Below, one piece after another: positions 34,503-43,954 of a stretch of DNA of 46,429 nt; position 1 is the stretch's first letter, and the number at the start of each line of letters is the position of its first letter. The DNA lies in the NCBI GenBank assembly GCA_024742875.1, contig JANSXP010000055.1, positions 1-46,429 of the forward strand, in the 5' to 3' direction. The notes under the pieces are model-generated. The model was not told where the DNA came from, ran no database searches, and worked only from the letters and a program-made list of their open reading frames with translations. A program made the position numbers and the translations under genes. This stretch comes from Planctomycetaceae bacterium (GTDB lineage: Bacteria > Planctomycetota > Planctomycetia > Planctomycetales > Planctomycetaceae).

Positions 34503-35213
34503 ATGAGCGACATCGCCTGTTCTGAATACTGCCAATGCCTGACCGATCTGGGTGCGAAGCTGCAGGTCGAAGGTCTGGCGCCGGACGACGAGCGTGCCTG
34601 CTCCAGGTGGCCGATGATCTGTACGTTGAGCTCGAGTTCGACTCGGACATCTGCTGATGTGCTGATTTCTGCAGAACTGGGACACATCACTCCCTCCCAT
34701 CTGCCCGACTGGCAGGAGAGCCTTCCGGCTGCGAAAACGATCGGGCATGTTCGCGAAATGGCAGGGGACGAATCAGCAGACCTGCGACAACCTGATGAAG
34801 AACGAGTGTCGCGCGGCGACGCTCGAACAGTCCACATTCGCAAACATGTTCGGCTGGGGCGATTACGGTTCCCGCGGCGGAGACGCAGACATTCAGACCT
34901 TCAGGCATTCAGTATGTACTGCGCAGAAAACGGCAAAGCCGATACCTGCGATGCTCTCAACGCCCTGCCCGGAAACGTGATGAAACCCGGCGTGAAGATT
35001 CACAGCGACTTTGACCGGTTCCCGCGTGGGGTGTCACACGGTCGATTGAAGGTTGATCAGCGAATGCAGGATGCCGTGACAGAATTTGAGGACGCAGAGA
35101 TGACGCCCGAGGCGTTCGCCCTGGAAGTGAAGGCCGGGGGGGAACAAACGGGCATTCAGCAGACGTTTGCCCAGTTCCAGCAGGGTGTGGATCACGCGCA
35201 GCGGACAGCGTAA
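34503..35213 (+). CDS. Hypothetical protein, possibly frameshifted
   Basis: A 236-residue frame starting MSDIACSEYCQCLTDLGAKL with GGAG 8 nt upstream, which is a good start signal. The first 30 codons look coding. After about codon 34 the neighbouring frame (LLQVADDLYVELEFDSDI) looks better than this one, then this frame reads plausibly again from ADVLISAELG. The last third (MKPGVKIHSDFDRFPRG to the end) also looks coding. This pattern suggests one or more frameshifts in a decaying gene or sequence errors. No family is recognised. It could also be partly a mirror of the opposite strand, where no better gene is apparent. Confidence 0.3.
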   Translation: MSDIACSEYCQCLTDLGAKLQVEGLAPDDERACSRWPMICTLSSSSTRTSADVLISAELGHITPSHLPDWQESLPAAKTIGHVREMAGDESADLRQPDEERVSRGDARTVHIRKHVRLGRLRFPRRRRRHSDLQAFSMYCAENGKADTCDALNALPGNVMKPGVKIHSDFDRFPRGVSHGRLKVDQRMQDAVTEFEDAEMTPEAFALEVKAGGEQTGIQQTFAQFQQGVDHAQRTA

Positions 35214-35283
35214 TGTGACGAATGTGGAAACACCTGGCAGCGGACAACCGTTCGCTGCCGCGTTATTGCGCGGTGCGTTCTCA

Positions 35284-36483
35284 TCAGCGGCCTTCATTCC
35301 ACAGTATGTGTGTGCCGCTTTTGCCGGGGACAATGACGTCCTTCCAGCCATTTCCATCCAGGTCATGGACGCGGATCTGCAGGCCGATTCCCGGCCCCTG
35401 CCCTGCCGGTGCTTTCGAGATGAAGTTCTTCTTCCAAGTACCGTTTCCGGGGTTCCAGTCGTAGAACTGAACCGTGATTTCGTCTTCCGCACCCACATCG
35501 CGACCGGAATGAGCGTGGTACCGTTTGCCGGTGATCAGTTCCGGCTGGCCGTCGTTATCGACATCGTCCCATGCCAGGGCGTGCCCCTGGGAGAATTTTT
35601 TGTCAATCAGGTGCTGCCGCCAGGTGGTGGTTCCGTCCGCCTGCGGTGTCAGTTGCTCGTGCCAGTACAGTCCGTAGCTGTGACCGTCAGCCCAGATGAT
35701 GTCGTTGCGGCCATCCGCATTCAGGTCAACGACAAGGATCGGACAACTGGCGTGAGGCAGATCGAAGTCGTGATGATACGGCCAGCGACTGGCAAATGGC
35801 TTGGATTCCGGCTGTTCGTACCAGCCGCCCTGAAACAGGATGTCCTCACGACCGTCGCCATTCACGTCCCCAAAACCCATACCGTGCCCGTTGCCGACTT
35901 CCGAGACCAGATGTTTGGAGGCCGACGGAGCACCGCTCGCGGATTTCGTCAGTCGGAGAATCTGCATCGGATTCTGTTTGTCCCAGGAGTTCTCAATAAA
36001 CTCCGGCGTGCCGTCTGCGTTGATGTCATGCAGAAACGTGGCTTCGTTACGGGTGGTGCCGGTGTCCAGCAACAGGTGAGTTTTCCAGAGGCCGTCGTCA
36101 AAATGGTCAGGGCCCGGGTTTTCATACCAGTTGACGATGGTGGTCGTGTACCCGCCTGAGATCACGTCCAGGTCCCCGTCGCCGTCCACATCATAAAGGT
36201 GCTCGGAGTTGTTCTGCGTATAGTCATCGCGAAACGGCTCCACGGCTCTGAGGCGACGCTGTTTAAAGTCCGGGGCGTGGTACCAGAAATCACCCGCGGT
36301 GATGTCGGCCAGACCATCTCCATCGATGTCTCCGACCGCGATGCCTTCATTAAAGTCCCGGTGCAGCAACTGCACCCGCCACGTTTGCCGGCCAGTCGGT
36401 TTCCTGGCGGGCGTGTCCTGCCCCGCGACACATTGGGGGATGACAGTCATCAATATCATGGGGAACAGGTGAGAGAGTTTCAT
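35284..36483 (-). CDS. FG-GAP/VCBS repeat secreted protein
   Basis: 399 residues. A signal peptide (about 1-21) is followed by at least five FG-GAP/VCBS-type calcium-binding repeats, for example VGDIDGDGLADITAGDFWY, YDVDGDGDLDVISGG, HDINADGTPEFIEN, GDVNGDGREDILFQGGWYEQP and VDLNADGRNDIIWADGHS. Such repeats build an integrin-alpha-like beta-propeller. Proteins of this kind are abundant and secreted in planctomycetes, often with sulfatase or DUF1501 genes. No catalytic domain is visible. Confidence 0.9.
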   Translation of the reverse strand: MKLSHLFPMILMTVIPQCVAGQDTPARKPTGRQTWRVQLLHRDFNEGIAVGDIDGDGLADITAGDFWYHAPDFKQRRLRAVEPFRDDYTQNNSEHLYDVDGDGDLDVISGGYTTTIVNWYENPGPDHFDDGLWKTHLLLDTGTTRNEATFLHDINADGTPEFIENSWDKQNPMQILRLTKSASGAPSASKHLVSEVGNGHGMGFGDVNGDGREDILFQGGWYEQPESKPFASRWPYHHDFDLPHASCPILVVDLNADGRNDIIWADGHSYGLYWHEQLTPQADGTTTWRQHLIDKKFSQGHALAWDDVDNDGQPELITGKRYHAHSGRDVGAEDEITVQFYDWNPGNGTWKKNFISKAPAGQGPGIGLQIRVHDLDGNGWKDVIVPGKSGTHILWNEGR

Positions 36484-36821
36484 CGTGGCTCTTGCACTTT
36501 GTTGACGGGCGGGCCACGCAGTTTACCCGAAGTTTTCCTCGGAAAACACTGTGGTCGTCATTCAGCGACGTCCGTGCAGAGGCGGCTGCCTGCCGGCGAC
36601 GTGTGGCCCGCCGCCTTTCCCGGGAATTGCCGATGCCCGTGCTGTTCGATAAAACTCACACGCCGATCGATGACGTCGCACGTGTCACGGCTGGTTTCGA
36701 TTCTGCCAATTGATGTGAACCCAGCGCGGTCCTTTGTCGTTATCCTGACGTAACCTGTCATCGTTCAGCGAATGGCAGTGGCAACCAAAACGTTTTCTTC
36801 AGTGTGCAGCCGGAACCGTTC
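36484..36821. other. Divergent intergenic region
   Basis: About 340 bases between the FG-GAP gene (minus) and the TAXI gene (plus), so both promoters should lie here. A 73-codon plus-strand frame (36492-36713) has weak coding character and no ribosome-binding site. No promoter motif, terminator or repeat was convincing. Confidence 0.3.
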
Positions 36822-38240
36822 ATGAGCGAAACGAACAGTGGGCAGGCCGGGGCAGAGACAGTGCCTGAGCCGGAGGGCATTCATCCGCTGCGAATTCTTG
36901 ACGAATTTCGCCAGCGGCGACGCGATTTCGTTCGCTATCTTGGTCCCGGCATGACGGTCACGGCGATTGCGTTTCTGATCGCCCTGTACTTTGTGGAGCC
37001 CTCGCCCCCGCGAGAACTGGTGATCGCGGCCGGTCAGAAAGACGGGCAGTATTTTGCCACCGCCCTGGCGTACGCGAAGGTGTTTGAACGCAATGGCATC
37101 ACGCTGACCGTCAGGGAGACAGTTGGCTCGCTGGAGAACTTTGAGCTGCTTGTGAGCGATGAAAACGTCGATCTGGCGCTCGTTCAGGGGGGCTCTGCTC
37201 CCGCGGAACTGCTGGCTGCCGGCACACTCGAATCGCTGGCCAGTGTTTATTTCGAGCCTCTGTGGGTCTTTCATCGCGCCGACCTGAACGTCAGTTCTCT
37301 GGCCGATCTGTCAGGGCAGCGGATTGTGATCGGGCAACAGGGCAGCGGATCATTTGCTCTTGCCAGCCTGCTGCTGAACGAGAATGGGGTCCATGACAAC
37401 AGCGATGGCACCACGTTCGTTCTGCAGAACGAAACCGCCGGCGTGGCGAGGTTGAAAAACGGGGACGTGGATGTCCTGATGTTTGTGTCCAGTCCTCAGT
37501 CTGCCATCGTGCGAGACCTGCTGGACAATTCGTCTGTCGGATTGATGGATTTTTCCAGGCAGATGGCTTACGAACGTCGACACTCCTTTCTTCGCGGAGT
37601 CACACTGGAGGAGGGCGTCATTGATCTGGAAAAGAATCTCCCCTCGCGAACCACTCGACTCGTGGCACCCGCGGCGGGTCTGGTGGCCACCACGTCGCTG
37701 CATCAGGCCTTTGTTCCTCTGCTGCTGGAAGCCGCCATGGACTGTCATCACGACGGCGGAGTTCTGGCCGATGAAGGAGAACTGCCGACCGTCGACTATG
37801 CCACCTTTGCGATCAACGATGCGGCCCGCAGCTACCTGCAGCATGGGCCGTCGTTTTTTCAGCGGCACCTGAGTTTCTGGGTGGCCTCCCTGCTGGACCG
37901 CACCAAAATCATGATCATTCCACTGATCACGTTTTTGATTCCGCTGGTCAAGATGGCTCCGCCGATTTACCGCTGGCGGATTCGCTCTCGCATTTATCGC
38001 TGGTACGACCTGCTGCGTCGTATCGATCAGAACATGCAAAGTCAGAACGACGCCGAACTGGAGAAGGACCGTTCAACGATTGAAGCGATGTCGCGTGAGC
38101 TGGATTCCGTGGAAGTGCCGCTGTCCTACATGGAAGAGTTCTACAATCTGCGGCTGCACATTCATCTGGTGGAGGAGGAACTGCAGCGCTATATGGCCAC
38201 CCGGTCCGCGTTGAACGTGCCCGATTCATCTCACTGTTGA
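36822..38240 (+). CDS. TAXI family TRAP transporter solute-binding-like membrane protein
   Basis: 472 residues. A cytoplasmic start (1-40), one transmembrane helix (about 45-62), an extracellular TAXI-type solute-binding domain (about 70-340; LVIAAGQKDGQYFATALAYAKVF, DLALVQGG, GQRIVIGQQGSGSFALA) and a second helix (about 363-387) are followed by a helical cytoplasmic tail. TAXI proteins bind organic acids or amino acids for TRAP transporters; here no TRAP membrane genes lie nearby. The two-helix form suggests a receptor-like role instead. The ATG at 36822 is preferred to a GTG at 36804. It is followed by an AAA+ ATPase and a TPR protein. Confidence 0.82.
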   Translation: MSETNSGQAGAETVPEPEGIHPLRILDEFRQRRRDFVRYLGPGMTVTAIAFLIALYFVEPSPPRELVIAAGQKDGQYFATALAYAKVFERNGITLTVRETVGSLENFELLVSDENVDLALVQGGSAPAELLAAGTLESLASVYFEPLWVFHRADLNVSSLADLSGQRIVIGQQGSGSFALASLLLNENGVHDNSDGTTFVLQNETAGVARLKNGDVDVLMFVSSPQSAIVRDLLDNSSVGLMDFSRQMAYERRHSFLRGVTLEEGVIDLEKNLPSRTTRLVAPAAGLVATTSLHQAFVPLLLEAAMDCHHDGGVLADEGELPTVDYATFAINDAARSYLQHGPSFFQRHLSFWVASLLDRTKIMIIPLITFLIPLVKMAPPIYRWRIRSRIYRWYDLLRRIDQNMQSQNDAELEKDRSTIEAMSRELDSVEVPLSYMEEFYNLRLHIHLVEEELQRYMATRSALNVPDSSHC

Positions 38241-38280
38241 CGTCTGTCGCACGGGCCGTGGGATTCTGCCGAACAGACGT
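38240..38280 (+). terminator. Stem-loop after the TAXI gene
   Basis: ACGTCTGT (38240-38247) and ACAGACGT (38273-38280) form an 8-bp perfect outer stem that encloses an inner hairpin CACGGGCCGTG (38250-38260). It starts at the last base of the TAXI stop codon. There is no long T-run, so it may terminate weakly or protect the message. Confidence 0.45.
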
Positions 38281-38441
38281 TCATTCCTGCACGTGGTCAC
38301 AGAGGGGACGGCATGTGGAAGATGGGCCTGGCAATTCCGTCAGGAATTTGGCAGCCGACCGTCTTCGCTGGTGGAAAGCGGTCACCCCGGCACGCCAGAA
38401 TAAGGGTGGCCCGGCTCTCTCCCCGAATGCAAAGTTCGCCC

Positions 38442-39788
38442 ATGTCCGACAATCACGATGCGATCGACGCTCTGCGCAAGTCACTTGAGTTTTCTCCCGA
38501 GAACGTGCCGCTGAGGCAGCATCTGGCCGAGTCGCTGTTGAAGCTGTCCCGAACTGATGAAGCGGAGACCGAGTATCGGGCGGCCATCAAACTGGCGCCG
38601 CGGAATGTGGACCTGCAGGTTGGTCTGGCGGGGACCTACTTTGTGGCCGGCAAAGATTCTCACGCCCTGGCCATTGTGGAAAGCCTGGTGCATTCGGCCA
38701 ATCCTCCCGCCGCAGCCCATCTGCTGCACGCGCGGCTGCTGTTTCGGCAGGGTGATGTGAGCTTTGCCGTCACTGAATATCGCACGGCCATTGATCAGGA
38801 TGAGGGGGTGCGTGACACCGATCTGGAAGAGCAACTGGGGATCGACGCCGATGAGGCGGCCGACGTGGTGGACGGACGCGTACGGGCCGGCTGGGGCGGG
38901 GAGCAGGACAACCGACCGGACGTGGTGATTGAGCGGCCCAGTATCAAATTTGACAGCGTCGGTGGCATGGAGGAACTGAAAGAAGAGATTCGGATGAAGA
39001 TCATTCATCCGATTCAGCATGCGGACATGTTCAAAGCTTACGGCAAAGCGATCGGTGGCGGCATTCTGATGTATGGCCCACCGGGCTGTGGAAAAACCCA
39101 TCTGGCCAGAGCCACGGCTGGAGAAATCAACGCCGGATTCATTTCGGTGGGCATCAGCGACGTGCTTGATATGTGGATTGGCAACAGCGAACGCAACCTG
39201 CATGAGCTTTTTCAACAGGCCCGCCAAAACACGCCGTGCGTTATGTTCTTCGATGAGGTGGACGCACTGGGTGCCAGTCGGACTGACATGAAGACCAGTG
39301 CGGGGCGACATCTGATCAATCAGTTTCTGTCCGAAATGGACGGCGTGGAACACTCCAACGATGGTGTGTTGATTCTGGCGGCCACCAACGCTCCGTGGCA
39401 TCTGGATTCGGCCTTTCGACGTCCGGGCCGATTTGACCGCATTCTGTTTGTGCCGCCGCCGGATTCGGAAGCTCGGGCGGAAGTGCTGCGAATTCTGCTC
39501 ACGGACAAGCCTGTGAAGCAGGTGGATCATGCCTATGTCGCGAAGAAAGCGAAAGAGCTGTCCGGCGCTGACCTCAAAGCGGTGGTGGATGTGGCCATCG
39601 AAGCCAAACTGACGGAAGCACTAAAGACCGGGGTGCCGGCTCCGATCACCACAAAGGACCTGACACGGGCCGCCAAAAGCGTGAAGCCTTCAACAAAGGA
39701 ATGGTTCGCGACAGCCCGCAACTACGCGCTGTACTCCAATCAGGGGGGCGCCTATGACGACATTCTCAAATACCTCGATCTGAAGTAA
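38442..39788 (+). CDS. TPR-linked AAA+ ATPase (Cdc48/FtsH-type)
   Basis: 448 residues. An N-terminal TPR-like region (about 5-120; LRQHLAESLLKLSRTDEAETEYRAAIKLAP) precedes a single AAA+ domain. Walker A is GPPGCGKT (212-219), Walker B VMFFDEVDALG (about 267-277) and the second region of homology NAPWHLDSAFRRPGRFDR (about 316-333) holds the arginine fingers. AAA proteins of this group remodel or unfold proteins with ATP. No protease domain is fused. The ATG at 38442 is preferred because upstream codons are unlike the rest. It is followed by another TPR gene, so the pair may share a complex. Confidence 0.88.
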   Translation: MSDNHDAIDALRKSLEFSPENVPLRQHLAESLLKLSRTDEAETEYRAAIKLAPRNVDLQVGLAGTYFVAGKDSHALAIVESLVHSANPPAAAHLLHARLLFRQGDVSFAVTEYRTAIDQDEGVRDTDLEEQLGIDADEAADVVDGRVRAGWGGEQDNRPDVVIERPSIKFDSVGGMEELKEEIRMKIIHPIQHADMFKAYGKAIGGGILMYGPPGCGKTHLARATAGEINAGFISVGISDVLDMWIGNSERNLHELFQQARQNTPCVMFFDEVDALGASRTDMKTSAGRHLINQFLSEMDGVEHSNDGVLILAATNAPWHLDSAFRRPGRFDRILFVPPPDSEARAEVLRILLTDKPVKQVDHAYVAKKAKELSGADLKAVVDVAIEAKLTEALKTGVPAPITTKDLTRAAKSVKPSTKEWFATARNYALYSNQGGAYDDILKYLDLK

Positions 39789-39877
39789 CGCCACCAGGCC
39801 CGACGCGGGGGCCCGGCAACACGACAGGCAGCCAGACGCACCCTTCTTAAAGATCAGTCACGAAACCGAAAACGGCC

Positions 39878-41131
39878 ATGCAACCTCAACTCCAGCGTGC
39901 CCAGATGTTGCTGTCTCAGGGACGCGCCGAACTGGCGGAAACGGAACTGCGACAGGTACTGGTGTCGGACCCCAGCGATGCCTTTGCTCATACGCTGCTG
40001 GCCGCCTGTTTGCTGGATCAGAAGCAATACGACGAGGCCACCGAGGAAGCCGGGCAGGCCATTCATCTGGCGCCCGACGAGCCATTCTCCCATTACATGA
40101 TGGGAGAGGTCATGTATCACCGCAATCGTTTCGACAGAGCGCGGGAGGCGGTCGACGCGGCGGTCGCACTGAACCCATACGACCCGGACTATTTTGCTTT
40201 AATCGCTGCCATCGAACTGGGCCGCAGTCGCTGGAAAGACGCACTGACGGCCGCTGAGCAGGGACTCTCGATTGAGCCGGATCATGTGCGGTGTGTCAAT
40301 CTCCGCGCCATGGCGCTGACGAAGCTGGGGCGAGCCGATGATGCGGCGCTCAGCATGGATGTGGCATTGCAAAACGCGCCGGAAGACGCATTTTCACATG
40401 CCAACCAGGGCTGGACCCAGTTGCATCAGGGCCGTGCAAAAGAGTCGCTCGTGCACTTTCGCGAAGCGCTGCGTCTGGAGCCCAATCTGGAATTCGCCCG
40501 CGCAGGTATTGTCGAGGCGATGAAGGCGCGCAATCCGATTTACCGCTGGCTGCTGGCCTTTTTTCTGTGGTTGTCCTCATTCAGCCCGCGCGTACAGATG
40601 CTGCTGGTGCTGGGCGTCGTGTTTGGTCAGCGGGTGCTCGCCAGCGTCGCTGAGAGTGTTCCCGCGCTGGAGCCATTGCTGCCGCTGATCATTTTTGGTT
40701 ATCTGGGGGTTGTCTGGATGACATGGTGTGGCCCAATGCTGTTCAACCTGATCCTGCGGTTCGACAGTTTCGGGCGGCTGGTGCTCACGGAAAAAGAACG
40801 ACTGCAGTCATCAATCGTCGGCGTCTATTTGCTGGTGACACTGGGCTGGGTGGTGGCCGCCATTGTGTCGGCGGAACCCGCGATGGCCATTATGGGATTC
40901 CCGTTTGCGCTGGCGCTGATTCCGCTCAATGGAACATTTGCCGCGTCAGACAGCGGTGGTCTGTTCTGGATTATGGTTGCCGTCACGGCCGCTTCCACAT
41001 GGTTTGCCATCCAGGCGTGCATTCCCGGTCCAGGTGCCGTCGACTCGTTCTGGAACAGCATCATGATCAGCCTGTATTCCACGTGGGCTTCACTGCTGCT
41101 GATCGGCTCCAGCGGCCCTAAGAAAATCTGA
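39878..41131 (+). CDS. TPR membrane protein
   Basis: 417 residues. The first 215 residues hold about five TPR-like repeats (AELAETELRQVLVSDPSDAFAHTLLAACLLDQKQYDEATEEAGQAIHLAP and similar). The rest has about six transmembrane segments (from 222 on). TPR units give a protein-docking surface facing the cytoplasm, so it may recruit the neighbouring TPR-AAA+ protein to the membrane. No catalytic motif is seen. It follows the AAA+ gene by 89 bp and ends 22 bp before the opposing RpiB gene. Confidence 0.8.
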   Translation: MQPQLQRAQMLLSQGRAELAETELRQVLVSDPSDAFAHTLLAACLLDQKQYDEATEEAGQAIHLAPDEPFSHYMMGEVMYHRNRFDRAREAVDAAVALNPYDPDYFALIAAIELGRSRWKDALTAAEQGLSIEPDHVRCVNLRAMALTKLGRADDAALSMDVALQNAPEDAFSHANQGWTQLHQGRAKESLVHFREALRLEPNLEFARAGIVEAMKARNPIYRWLLAFFLWLSSFSPRVQMLLVLGVVFGQRVLASVAESVPALEPLLPLIIFGYLGVVWMTWCGPMLFNLILRFDSFGRLVLTEKERLQSSIVGVYLLVTLGWVVAAIVSAEPAMAIMGFPFALALIPLNGTFAASDSGGLFWIMVAVTAASTWFAIQACIPGPGAVDSFWNSIMISLYSTWASLLLIGSSGPKKI

Positions 41132-41153
41132 GCAGCCACCTGTCAGACGCGCT

Positions 41154-41606
41154 TCAGTCACTCGATCGCTCGAGCGCCTTCACTTTTTCCAGTCGTCGCT
41201 GGTGCCGCTCTTCGCCGGAATATTTCGCGTTGACAAAGGCAGTGACCAGATCTTCCACAACGGCTGGTCCCACGACACGTGCTCCCAGGCAAAGGACGTT
41301 GATGTCGTCATGTTCAACGCCCTGGGCCGCACTGTAATGATCGTGGCACAGGCCCGCGCGAATGCCTTTCAGCTTGTTGGCGGCCACGCAGGCCCCCACT
41401 CCGCTGCCGCACAGCAGAATGCCCCGCTCTGCCCTTTCCTGCTGAATGGCTGTGCCAATCTCGGCGGCAAAATCCGGGTAGTCATCTGCGGGCTGCAGCT
41501 CAAAAGCTCCCAGCTCGATCACCTCGTGTCCGAGCGTCTGCACAAGTTGCACGATCTGCGCCTTCATCGGAAATCCACCGTGATCAGAGGCAACGGCGAC
41601 TTTCAT
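41154..41606 (-). CDS. rpiB: Ribose-5-phosphate isomerase B (RpiB/LacAB family)
   Basis: 150 residues. The RpiB/LacA/LacB fold is recognisable from MKVAVASDHGGF (1-12), ILLCGSGVGACVAANK (63-78, with the catalytic Cys at C66), AGLCHDHYSAAQGVEHDDINVLCLGARVVG and the basic helical end. It interconverts ribose 5-phosphate and ribulose 5-phosphate in the pentose phosphate pathway; an allose or galactose phosphate isomerase role is the alternative. The ATG at 41606 matches the normal N-terminus; the open frame to 41627 adds seven residues without support. Confidence 0.93.
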   Translation of the reverse strand: MKVAVASDHGGFPMKAQIVQLVQTLGHEVIELGAFELQPADDYPDFAAEIGTAIQQERAERGILLCGSGVGACVAANKLKGIRAGLCHDHYSAAQGVEHDDINVLCLGARVVGPAVVEDLVTAFVNAKYSGEERHQRRLEKVKALERSSD

Positions 41607-41787
41607 AAGAACACTTTCACAAAACAAAACAGAGGCGATCGCTGGCTGCGAAGTTGGGCGGAAGGTAACGACAGCGGGCGTGTGTTCAAGGACGGGTGCT
41701 GCGTTACTGCCGAGTTTCTGTATTGCGGCAAACGATCGTCAATTTCCCGTCTGGCGGTCAGGGGGAGATTCGCTACAACTTCGGCGC

Positions 41788-43158
41788 TCATGAACCGGCT
41801 TTCTGCGAAGATTGCTGCACGCCGTCTACAATGTCCGCGTTTCGGAAGCCTTTGCGGAACCTGGCGGTCACGGTGGCCGTCGCATCAGCCGGGCGGTCGT
41901 TAAGCAGGCGGGAGGGGGAATCCGCAAGGACGTTGTCCTGATCAAGGTACAGACGCAACTGAACCTTTCCAGGCACCAGCGTCTCAGTCACCGGGTTCAG
42001 CGCTGCGCGTTCCGGTGGCTGTGCCAGACGGAACAGCGTGCCATTGAGCAGGCGGCGCGGAGTCACGAGCGTCTGTGTGAAGGCGACAGGTGTGTCTTCC
42101 CACGCGGCCGCGTCTTCGTTCCAGCGGTGCACAAAGATCTGCACCGGCTGCATTTGGGGCCAGCTGTCGGGCAGGCCTTTCACCCTGATGACATGCTCGG
42201 TGGGATACCAGTTGTCTGCAGGCAGCTGTTCGCGGGACTGATATTCATTGGAGACCGATGCGGAGTAGTCCTGTATCCAGCTCAGAATGGCTTTCCACGA
42301 GTGATCATCTTTGTGCATCTTGATGCCGCCCATATGCGATACGGGCAACTGCGAAGACGGTTTTTCAAAATCTCCCGCCTCGTTTTTGGCCGGCAGACGG
42401 GCGGTCGGTTTTTGCAGCAGCAGGCTGTTGCGTGGCTCTTCAGGGTTTATCAAAGGAAGACGATTGGGAAGCCGCCGCCCGCTTCCCGCCACCAGCGCAC
42501 GCATGGTCTCCATGGGAGTTTTGCGAAAGATGTTCATTTTCTGTCCGTACTTTTCCACGAACTCCCGATGCCTTTGAATGGGTTTTTCGTGCAGCGGATT
42601 GTCGGGATTCAATTCACTTGGAGTGTGGCAGGGAAAGCACCGCATTCGCTGAGACCAGACGTTTCGCACGAACGAATCCAGAACGCGATCCGTGCGGGTA
42701 TGACGAATCACATCCAACGGAATCTGAGGACCCACGCCACTGACCGTTTCCGGCGGGTCGGCCGTCAGTAAGTCTGCATCCTGGCAGCACGCTTTGATCC
42801 AGTGAGCAAAAGCGTCGTACTCGCGCTGCCGATTCCTCGCGTGAATTCGCGCGGCCTTTGCGTCCGTATCGCTGTCGCCCATCGAAATCAGTTGCAGGAT
42901 TTTCGAATCCTCCGGGCTGTCGGTGTTGATCAGGCCCCGCTGTCGCAGCGAGAGAAAGGTGTCTCGGCTGGACGGCAGGATGTAGTCCTTCAGGTCAACA
43001 CCGGACAGGTGGCACTGCACACAGCTGGACGGGTTTTCCGACTGGAAGATCGGCATCAATCGCTGTGCAAATACTGCTGCCGGGTCGGCGTTGTCGTCAG
43101 CGGCGACGCTGGCAATCAAACAGATGAGACATGCTGGACGCAGGGGCATGCGAATCAT
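41788..43158 (-). CDS. Secreted protein with two CxxCH haem c motifs
   Basis: 456 residues from the ATG at 43158, which opens a signal peptide (about 1-20). Two haem-binding motifs are visible: CVQCH (46-50) and CFPCH (174-178). The layout, with YGQKMNIFRKTPMETMRALVAGSGRRL and a C-terminal beta-rich part (QPVQIFVHRWNEDAAAWEDTPVAF), recalls planctomycete-type cytochrome-like secreted proteins. The open frame to 43632 is rejected because it crosses the divergent gene's promoter. The function is electron transfer at best. It lies apart from other cytochrome genes and is not clearly linked to RpiB. Confidence 0.8.
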   Translation of the reverse strand: MIRMPLRPACLICLIASVAADDNADPAAVFAQRLMPIFQSENPSSCVQCHLSGVDLKDYILPSSRDTFLSLRQRGLINTDSPEDSKILQLISMGDSDTDAKAARIHARNRQREYDAFAHWIKACCQDADLLTADPPETVSGVGPQIPLDVIRHTRTDRVLDSFVRNVWSQRMRCFPCHTPSELNPDNPLHEKPIQRHREFVEKYGQKMNIFRKTPMETMRALVAGSGRRLPNRLPLINPEEPRNSLLLQKPTARLPAKNEAGDFEKPSSQLPVSHMGGIKMHKDDHSWKAILSWIQDYSASVSNEYQSREQLPADNWYPTEHVIRVKGLPDSWPQMQPVQIFVHRWNEDAAAWEDTPVAFTQTLVTPRRLLNGTLFRLAQPPERAALNPVTETLVPGKVQLRLYLDQDNVLADSPSRLLNDRPADATATVTARFRKGFRNADIVDGVQQSSQKAGS

Positions 43159-43413
43159 GGCAGGCACTTTCGTGACGGGGACAATTGACCACTTGTTTAT
43201 CGTAACGTGCGAGTGCGTCTCGTGCACTGACGAGCGTCGCCCGATGACGTCTGGTCGATCTGGGAATGGAGGGCTGCTGTACTGGCCGGACAGAAAACGT
43301 CCGGGCGACGTGTAACAAATCACACGGACTTCGCTTTGGTCAGTAGAGGCGGCCGAGGTCGTTTGGGCCGCAGTCTGACACCCCAACCCGTGCCTGCAAT
43401 CCGGAGACTGATT

Positions 43414-43848
43414 ATGAAAACATCGCTTGCTGCCATGACCACCGCTGTCTGTTTGTCGCTGATGCCGTCTTCTGCGAAAGCGCAGGATTCGATCCCAGAC
43501 ACCTATCACGTGGAGGTGCTCGTCCACTACATCGGCTATGTGTCCCCGGGTATCGCTGCGGACTACGAGGGCTCCGCCACCTGGCGAAGCGGTTATTCCT
43601 CCACCAGCCTCAGTGAGGCACAGTTCGTGCACGATTTGTTTGAGGAGGTTTTGCCAACCGGCGGGCTGGAGATGTTGCTCGGCTGGGATCCGGGCAACTG
43701 GTTGATTATTGATGTGCGACTGCGAACCCAGTACGCCGTCCGGGGGACTTTGATGACGCCGGAAGATCGGCCGACTTTGCTGCAGCAGTATGCCCGTCGA
43801 GCGTTTCGTCCCACGCCGCGATACCCGTCTCCCCGGACATCTGACTAA
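43414..43848 (+). CDS. Small secreted hypothetical protein
   Basis: 144 residues. A signal peptide (about 1-23) is followed by a mature part of about 120 residues with several Tyr and Trp (YHVEVLVHYIGYVSPGI, LLGWDPGNWLIIDVRLRTQYAV). No family is recognised. GGAG lies 8 nt upstream of the ATG at 43414. A clear terminator lies 77 bp past its stop, so it is a single-gene unit diverging from the haem-motif protein. Confidence 0.65.
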   Translation: MKTSLAAMTTAVCLSLMPSSAKAQDSIPDTYHVEVLVHYIGYVSPGIAADYEGSATWRSGYSSTSLSEAQFVHDLFEEVLPTGGLEMLLGWDPGNWLIIDVRLRTQYAVRGTLMTPEDRPTLLQQYARRAFRPTPRYPSPRTSD

Positions 43849-43924
43849 CGGTCATCCGTGACGCTCCCGGTAAGGTGTTTGCGCACGTTCGGCCGGTTCA
43901 TGCTGTCTTCACATTACGCTCACA

Positions 43925-43954
43925 GAAGTCGTCGTTTCGGCTTCTCTTTTTTTT
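43925..43954 (+). terminator. Intrinsic terminator
   Basis: GAAGTCG (43925-43931) pairs with CGGCTTC (43938-43944) through seven base pairs, one of them G-T, around a 6-base loop. It is followed by TCTTTTTTTT (43945-43954), a classical U-run. It ends the 43414-43848 transcript. Confidence 0.85.

Noticed and set aside
38481-39530. 349-codon minus-strand frame
   Set aside because: Antisense to the AAA+ ATPase with clear Walker motifs.
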